Shown here: piece after piece, positions 27,395 through 36,300 of the stretch
How the letters are laid out: every line of letters begins with the position of its first letter
How positions within the stretch are numbered: the stretch's first letter is position 1
The notes under the pieces: model-generated
The model's database searches: none
Told to the model about the DNA's origin: nothing
What the model saw: the letters and a program-made list of their open reading frames with translations, nothing else
Assembly (NCBI GenBank): GCA_024529925.1
Contig: JAFEUB010001067.1
Location: forward strand, 207,501 to 271,500
Source: Ophthalmolycus amberensis
Lineage: Eukaryota; Chordata; Actinopteri; Perciformes; Zoarcidae
Direction of reading: 5' to 3'
Length of the DNA stretch: 64,000 nucleotides
Position numbers and translations under genes: made by a program

Positions 27395-30300
27395 AGTATA
27401 AAAAGTCCTCTGCGACCGGGGTCGGTGCACGTCCGTCTACATGAGACTCTCTGCACATTTGATTCTTCTTCTTCTTCCCGCTGCATTCATTCCTTTTGAT
27501 TAAAGCATTGATGGCCGGCACCGAGGGTCCCATCACGCTGCAGCTCAGAGTGTGTATCACACATGCGTGTGTGATTCTGACAGTTCGAGCAGGAAGTGTA
27601 ACGCGTGTGTGCGTTCCCCCTCTTTCATCTCCCGGGCGCTGTCGCGACGCTCTGCCCTCAGCGAGCTCGCCTCAGATGCCAGGTCATCTCACAACCTGCT
27701 TCAAAGGGCTCCTCTCACTTCCAGACTCCAGCCGCTGCCTTTTCAATCTCACGACTTTCTCTGCAAATGGCCTCTGATTCTTGGCCACTTCTTTAGCCTC
27801 TCTCCAGGTGGTCTAATTTATATTTCTGTGCTTGTAATTTGTAAACATCTGTGACATATTAAGGCAGGTGCACCTTTATGTGCACTTTATGAATTGCTTA
27901 TAATTTATAGTGATACCCTGTATTTTACTGTGTATACCAGTCGCCATGTTATCTCGTCTTTAAGTTATCTTTCCTTGGTTTGCTCACAACCATCACTCTC
28001 ATTTTCCTCTATTTTTATCGTCACACAAATAAGGTTCGACTCTCCTCATTTCTCTCTGCTCATGCTGCATTTCATCATCTGTCCCTCTTTTTTTGCCTTC
28101 TCCTTCTCTCCTTCCTTTGCTTCTTCCTTCTCCCTCGGGGGATCAAACACCTTGCTCTCATAACAAAGGGGCAGTAATCCCCTTTAAAACTCTCTCTCTT
28201 TAATCTTCTTTTCTAGTGCTCTACTCTTTTAACTCCTTCTCCTCCGAAGTCTTTTCTTTCCCTAATTCGTCTTCTTCACTTTTTCGTCCCATCATCTTGC
28301 TCTCTCGTTCCAACGGGACTTAAAGCAGCTTTTCTCTTCCCTATTTCTCATCTTGTTGTTTTCTTTTCTTTCAGCTTCTCCTAATTCTGACCTCCTTTTT
28401 CTGCCTCCATCTTTTCTCTTGCAGATGAGATTGATATGTTGGAGCGTCTCTGGCTGTCGGGTATCTGCCACAATGATAAGATCGAGGTATGGCGTCTTCC
28501 CTTTCTCTGCTTTTCTCCATCAGAATCTACACTGTTTTCAGAATAAACTAAATGTAGTCCAACCTTCTCCATGGTCAGCCAATCAGTAAATGCGTTCACC
28601 CACTAGGGACCCAACTGCGAATATTTTGCTTCAAAAATATTCATACCTGCAGTGATGCTAAATTGCAACAGTCGCAACGCCTTTTTAAAGAAAAGGTTCT
28701 AATAGATTTGAGCCGGCAGAGGAACAACTACCGGGGTCCTACTGAGCCAGAGCAACGTCGATCAGTTGCTTGCTTGCCTTCGTTTCATTTTGTTTTGCTT
28801 CCAAACACACGTACTTATAAGATGTCACCCTGCATGTCGCGGTTGTTTCCTGTCGTTGGTTTGGATCATAATCACACACCAAACAAAACTGCACTGCAGG
28901 TCTATCAGAGGAGATCCCACCGTCCCACTTCTGGATGTATGTGCGGTTATTTGGTGTTAAACAAATCAATAATACTTATTCATTCAAACGTGAATGCAGT
29001 CTGGCTGCAGATGAGAGCTATGGATGTTGAAACTGCATGAATTAAATAGTCTGAAAACTTCTTTTTTGGGGGTTTGTTTGATGTAAACAAGATATTATTT
29101 GGCAACTTACATGTTTTGGTCTTTGCATCAGTGTTCTGAGCGCAGAGGCCATAAAATATCACAGATGTGTGCACTGAGAGCAAAGGGTTCTCTGCTGTAC
29201 TGCTGGTTGTAATTAATTTTTATCTGCTGCCTGGGAGACAAATTGACCCTTGTTGATACATATACTTTCCTGTCCTATCTCTGCCCCTCCCTTCTTATAT
29301 GCTTTCCTTTTACCTCTTCTGCCTCTTCTTTGTACTCATCCTGCTCTCTGCTTTCGCCTCCTATAATGTTTCCCATTCCTCTCCTTCCTTCCTGTCGTCC
29401 ACCATCGGTCTTTTTTGGCCTCCAGGTGATGAGCAGCAAGCTGGACATAGACAACATGGCCGGGGTCTTTTACATGCTGCTGGTGGCCATGGGCCTCAGC
29501 CTCCTGGTATTTGCCTGGGAGCATCTGGTGTACTGGAAATTACGCCACTGTGTGAAGCGATCTGGTGGGATGGACTTCCTCCTGGCTCTCAGCAGGGTGA
29601 GATAAGGCACCACAGACAGCCCATACACCCATAGCAACACCCCACATCCAAGTGTATTGGCTAACAATTAACAAACACCTGAAACAACTTCTTCAGGGCA
29701 AAAGCTTCAGAAGTTGATGGTCCTGGCAGTCCAATATCATATGTGCCCTTTAGAGGACCTGCCTGTTATTAAGAGTGCCAGTGAGGCACAGCCCGAAGCC
29801 TGACTGGAATCTTACTGGCCGTTTTAACAACACTTCCAAGACTATACTCGTTGGTAGAATTTAGATTTCCAAACCAATTGCAGAAATGGATGATTTTGTC
29901 GAAACATTGTTTTGAATACATATCACACAACCTCCTCAAGTCGTGTGCAGCTCCTTTATGTTGGGTGTATCTATATTCAAGACAAATGCAGGAACACCTG
30001 AGGTACATTTTAACAGAATATCCAATAATAATTCATGTCAACTAGATTGACATCATTTAATACGTCTGAGACGTGCACACCCTCGACCTGAGAGGGTAGA
30101 ACAAATCAGTGAATAACTACAGATCCCTGAATGGAATAGATTGACTATAGACATGAAGTCCACTTCATTCAGGAAAATAGAGGGAATAGATCAAGCAAGG
30201 TTAATGAACAGTTTCCAGATAAAATCAAGATATGGACTGCAAAAGAGTCGGTGCATCTCAATACTGGTACTTGAGGAGCATCGATGGTGTTTGTCCTTGG

Positions 30301-33300
30301 AGTCACGCCAAAAGGTCCAGGAGAGAGTGATGCTTTCCTTGAAAGCCAATAGAGGTTTGTAAGTTCATGCCGGGGACTTCGAAATATTTAGTATATGTCC
30401 TGAGAAAGACTTTCAGGGGTTGTGGTGAAGAGAAAGGAGGGTTAAGAGGGAAGACCAGGAATGTAATGAGGTAGAGGGTGGAATTGCCGGAAGGAAGGGA
30501 ACAAGGTAAGAGCTTGAGGTAATACAGGAATGGGAAATAGATGATGCTGTGATTGGGGAAGGAAAATGAGCAGAAGTGCAAAGGTAAGGGAGGGAAGCTT
30601 TGAGATAAGAAGACAAAAGAGCGGCCAAAGAGGAAGCATTTTTTATCGGTGCAGTTGTGAGTTCAGGTGGACTTTTGTGCTAAATTTGAAGAAATCCTCT
30701 CCAGCTGATCCTGATGTATCACGTTGACAAAAATGGACCAAACAGACAACCCACGAACATAATGCCTCAGTTCTTCAGCAAACGTCAATAAATTTATGGG
30801 AAAAGAAAGAAAAAGGCACAGATTAGGAATGAATATGGAAGAGCAATAACACAAAGAGGGGAAAGGGAAATGAGAGTTCAAGTGATGATAACTTATACAT
30901 TACCTTGACTGTGCACATCTCAAAATGGGATTTTAAATTGACCACATGATTGCAAGTTAGTTAAAGGAAATGTAAAATATTCATTGCTCACAAAAATAAA
31001 TAATAGGAATCACACTGTCCCTTCATCCATGCTAAGACAAAGTTTGGCACTAGTGTGAGCGGAACCTTCAGCACAATGCGTGATTGTATATAGTGTTAGT
31101 CACCATTAGTTGTATACTACTTTTCATGATGCATTGGGAGATACTCTGAGCCCATTTTGTAGGGTATAGTAATTGTCACTATGCATTCAGACAGCACTAC
31201 AAAACAGCAAGCTCACGATATATTGCAATATATAGTCAGTAGTGAGTGATTTCGGAAATTGTTTGTTTATGCTATGTGTGTGTGTTATACAGACATCTGT
31301 GTGCTCAAACCCCTGTTAGTCCCAGGTGTGGGTCTTTGTGACCTCGAGGGTCTGTGTGTACTGATAGACGGCCGATCTGTTATTTACTGAGCACTCTCCA
31401 CTGTTTTATTGATAATGTATGTTCACCATGTGGTTGACAATCCATGCCGTCTCAGATATTTTCCAACGGTCTTCCCTGCAGACCCTTTGGAGTGCAATTT
31501 CACCTCTCCATACATTCAGAGCATACCAGCAAATGTTCTCGCACGAGCAAACTCTACTCTATCTGTAGCATTCCTCATTCGGAGAATAAAACCATCAATT
31601 CAATGCAAAGGCCAATCCCAAGACCAGTTAGCTGGTATCTCCCAAGCTCTATGCTGCGCTTGCATTAGAGCTTCTGCAGCTGGCCTCTGTGGCTTGCTTT
31701 AACCCAGGGGTCTCAAACTCATCTTCACTCCGGGCCACATCAGCATCATGGTCGCCCACAAAGGGCCGGTTATAAATGTAACTACTCGAAACATATTGTT
31801 AAATAACTCTCTGCATTCACAGTTTAAAGTAGTCTTCAATGTACTCACAATACATTTCCATGTCAAATGTACAGTAAAGAGCTGCTTCTAACTGTTTAAG
31901 TATCTCATAATTTTGACTTTCTATCTCATAATTTTGACTGTCAATCTCATCATTTTGACTTTCAATCTCATCATTTTGACTATCTAGTTATGACTTTCTA
32001 TCTAATAACTTCGACTTTCTATCTCATAATTTCGACTATGGGGATATTTTTATTATTATTAGTCTAACTTAAAAAAAATAAAAAAAAGTTTTTTTTTTTT
32101 TTTACTTTTCTTTTTTTTTAACTTTTTTTTTTTTTGCTGGCGGATTCGCGGGCCACATAAAATGACGTAGCGGGCCGGATTCGGCCCGCGGGCCGGGAGT
32201 TTGAGACCCCTGCTTTAACCCAATCAGTGACTCACCCAAGTTTCAATTTCACAGTGTGCTGCGCCCCATGCTCTGGAAACTGAGATAGCACTGCTGCCGC
32301 TGGGACTGCTGATTCATGTGTCCGGAAGGGCCATTATTACAGTCTCTCCATTAGATCTCTGTCCCGGTGGGCAACAGAGATTTACACGAGGCCCCACACA
32401 TTTTGTCATTAAGATGTGACCGATATCTAGGGATATTATAAACCATCTTCAGGTACAAAAAGTAATAGAGTCTTTGTGAATGACATGGCTCTCAACAGGA
32501 CTGCTAATTGAATCCCATCTATCTACAGCGAGCTGTGAATATACAAAGGTAGGGGAGAAAGAGCACGCAGGCACAGTCGAGGTAGCATCGCTCATCTGAC
32601 ATGATTGTATAATTGATTGATTCTGCTTGGGGTTTTAAAATTTAAAAAGATATCATGAGCAGTGACTAATTTACACTCTGGCTCTTTCATTCCATGTTTT
32701 ATTCATGTCAAACATTGTGGGATGTTGCTGCTGAGATGGAAAAAAAGGCCGGATGGTTCTCACCATGCACGTTCGGAGGAGTTCATTAACAGCAAGTGAG
32801 AAAGATTTCAAGCGGCTTAAAAAAACAACACCAGGACCCGTAGAAATTAGATTTTCATTTCAACAAATGTAACAATACTGTATGGCGTGAGAAGATCAAT
32901 CTTCACATCAGAACAATAATTCCTTCTGCAATATAAGGTTTGGGATTATATTGAATTGTTTCTTTCATTAAAAAAATTACCATTCAAGGCATTTTGGGCT
33001 ATTGAAATCTTACTCAAAGAGTAAACAAACAAACACATTCTCACTCTCAACTTGTCAACCTTACGCTTGAAACCATGGTGCTGTAAGTAGCCCTCTAGCC
33101 TCAGCTTTGCACTTGTCAGAATGGCAAGTCAGCTTCCGCTCGTTCAGATAGTGTCTTTTCAAAATGAACTTTCTGTGTATGATTACTTAGCTTTTTAGGT
33201 TGAGGCAAAAGTACTTGGTTAAGCTGAGAAAAAGGTTGTTTGTTAAGTAACTGACCAAGCGTCATCCGTTGGGAGTGAGAACTGGTTGAATATACATGTT

Positions 33301-36300
33301 TCAAGTACTGTATTTCTTAAGCAAATGTAAAAATTTTCCTTGATAATACCAAATATATATACTACAGAATATATAATATATATACTCTAATTATTAATTT
33401 TTGCACTGGGAAAATACAGCCCAAGAACAAATGTATTCCGGTTCAGTAAGCCAGCTGGTAGCTGAGAGGAAAGGTGATTATCTTAAAAGTCAGCATCAGT
33501 TGTTTTATTTGCACAATGACAAAATAGGTTTGGTTGCTTTTGCTCTACCCCATTGTTTTGATTCCTCTCCAGAAGATTGATACTCCTTCACATAACTCCT
33601 TTTCACAGTGCTTTTGGAAAAAAGCACTGTTCCAGCTATGTGATATGTTGTTTACTGAAAGCTTTGTTCGGTTTGATAGTGTGACAATTAACATCTTGGT
33701 AAACTCAGTCCACAGTTTCTCCAAAACTCTCATGAATATTTAATGGCCAGCACTCCATGTTGTCTCTTTGTAGGAGATATAGTGACACAGAGAAAGAGGT
33801 ATAGACAGAAACTACCTGGCGCGATTTCCCAGCATACTGAAAGACAGAATAAAGATATTTTCCTCTTTCCAAAGTGGAGACTGTTTTTGCGAAAGGTGTT
33901 AAACCAACAAATGTACACAAGCGGTGGTTATGCAGTGCGCTGAATAAAGATTAAAGAAAGTGGGGTGGATAGAAAATAAATAATAATACATATGTTTAAG
34001 CCAGACAAATGTAAAGCCCCTCTTAAATGCTACGTGTCACAGGTTTAACTGGATCCTCTGTTAAATCAACAAACATCAAACAAGCTCTTTCCTTAAAGCA
34101 AACTAACTTGGTAAACCAGGTGTGTTTAGGCAGTTATGAAATGTGTGGGGCAAAGCTAACTAAAAGCTAAGCTAGTCAGAAATAAAATGTGGTGTTTTGT
34201 GTCTTTTTGCAGGAATCATAGCAACTCCTGGTTGTGCAGAAATATAAAGTCAGAGAAAAAAATAATGTTCAAGTGCATCTGAAGCTCAAAATATTTTTGA
34301 CAAAACCGGTAAAGGCTGGAACAATGACACTGGCAGTTTGCTGGAGATAGCTTTCACATGGTTTGTGTAATCAGATCAAAACTGCTCTATAGGTTTGCCT
34401 TTCAAAATTAAGAGATGTCGGCTCTCTCTTTCTGTGTCTCTCTGTCTCACATATACACACTCAGTTCCTCCTTATCATACTTTGCAGCCTGCTGGTCGAA
34501 TTACAATCTCTCTTGTATCTATCCACCTAGGGGATGTACAGTTGCTGCCAGTTTGAGGATGAGACAGCACCAGGAGTTAGCTCTTTGCCCCAATACCACG
34601 CCATGACCGCCATGTCCACTGCAGCCCAACAACACCTTGTTACAGCCACAATAAATAACACGACCGCCATTTCCATGGTTCAGCAGCAACAGCATCAAAA
34701 GCACCACCAACAACAGCAACAGGGGCTGACCTATACCACCATGCTACCCGGGTCGCCGCAAACTACAGGACACTCAGCAATGGCTCTAGGACCCTCAAAC
34801 AGCCCCTTGCTCGAAGGCCCCATGCCCTGCTCCACCTTCTTGCCTCGCCATGACCGCAGACTTGCTGTGGTCGATCGCTGGAACAGATCAAAGCCAGAGA
34901 AGGTCATGAGTGGAGGAAGTGGTGGTGGAGTGGGTGTTGGGGGGATAGCAGGAGGGATTACTGAACTTCAGGCCCCGCAGTATCAGCTGAATCTTGGACA
35001 GCACTGGAGCCTGCAAGGCGGAGTTGCAGGCGGAGCAGGGGGAGGTGACACAGGGCTAGATGAATATAAGCGCTACTATGGTCCTATAGATCCAGAGGGG
35101 CTAGGAGCTAACGCTGAACAACAGGCAACAGGCCCCCAGCAGACTCCCAAAGCTAATCCTAGAGGCCCCAAAGCCTCAGGGATGCAGCGGCTGCCTCCTA
35201 AAGGCCCCCAACAAGGCCCAGGGCACTTAATCCCAAAGCCACCTCCAACGCTCCCATCCTCCCCACGAAGGCCTCCTTTCTGGCGACGAGGAAGCCTAGC
35301 TCAGGCAAGGAGAAAAAGCTCAGCAGGTCCCCTGTATGAGAATATACTCCCTCTGGGTAGAAGAGGAGGTGGGAGGTATGGAGCAAGCGATGGAGGTGGA
35401 AGGAGAGGGCGACGTCCTCCACCACCTCTGCTTGTCCCACTCTCTTCCCCTACCCACACTCCTACCACTCCCTCCTCTCCATGCCGTTTCTACTCCTCCT
35501 GCTCCAGTGCCTCGTCCTCTTCCTCTTCATCGTCATCATCTTCTTCTTCATCCTCTGTCTCACTGTCTCGGTCAAATTCCCCCTCTTCTTGCTCCAGTGA
35601 CAGCTCCTACAACTCTTCATTGAGTTTCCGGTATCGAGCAGGCGACCGGGATTTTAGGGTTGATGAAGACAATGATTCAGATTTGCTTACAGAGGAGTCC
35701 AGCCTTCTCCTGGGAACACGGAGGAAGATCCGTTCCCGTCGCATGTCATCGCGCTCGCTGCCGTGCAGCCCACCACCTCCACCAATTCCGCCCCGGAAGC
35801 CACGGCATCAGAGGGATTATGGCAGAGAGAGAACAGGCAGCCAGCTGGTACAATTACAGGAGTGGTGGGCATCGTGGGGAGACAGAGAGCGAGGGCGGGG
35901 AGGAACAACAAGCCGAGGAGAGGGAGAATTAGGTAGAGAGGAAAAGAGACATCACAAAGAGAGGGAACGTGAGAGGAAGAGGAGGAAGAAGGGCAGGAAG
36001 AAGAAGAAGAGGGAGGAGAGGGAAAGAGAAAGGGAGCGAAAACGGCGCAAAGCAAAGAAGAGGAAGAAAGAGGATAAGACAAAGAAAAGAGACCAGAAGA
36101 GGTCAGAGCAGGAGGGAGGAGATGCTGAAAAAAGAGAGGAACTCAAATCAGGGACACCAGATTACCCATCATACCCAGGCCTGAGGCGAGAGTCTTTTCG
36201 GAAAAAGAGTGAAAGTTCAATCCGAAGCTATGGATGGAACGTCCCAGGTGAAGAGGAGAGGAAGGGAAGAGAAGAGAAAGACAGGGATGATGGGGAAGAA

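Larger units (their letters stand above)
18147..28424 (+). other. grin2d: grin2d intron (10.3 kb)
   Basis: The largest complete intron in the window. It holds TG arrays (18777-18812, 19309-19330, 27349-27391), a TG/G run near 19330-19344, dispersed-repeat copies at 22488-22711 and 23653-23985, the 58-copy minisatellite at 22957-23652, a LINE-type tail from 25596, and a degenerate tandem repeat at about 26080-26400. The last 400 bases are pyrimidine-rich. Confidence 0.9.
29597..34530 (+). other. grin2d: grin2d intron (4.9 kb)
   Basis: Holds a purine-rich stretch near 30420-30620, the hAT-type element at 31705-32212, and a dispersed-repeat copy near 33153-33285. It separates M4 from the single tail exon. 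Confidence 0.9.

Noticed and set aside
35687..36082. 131-codon minus-strand ORF and other ORFs overlapping the tail exon
   Set aside because: Shadow frames of the grin2d tail, produced by its biased purine-rich composition.
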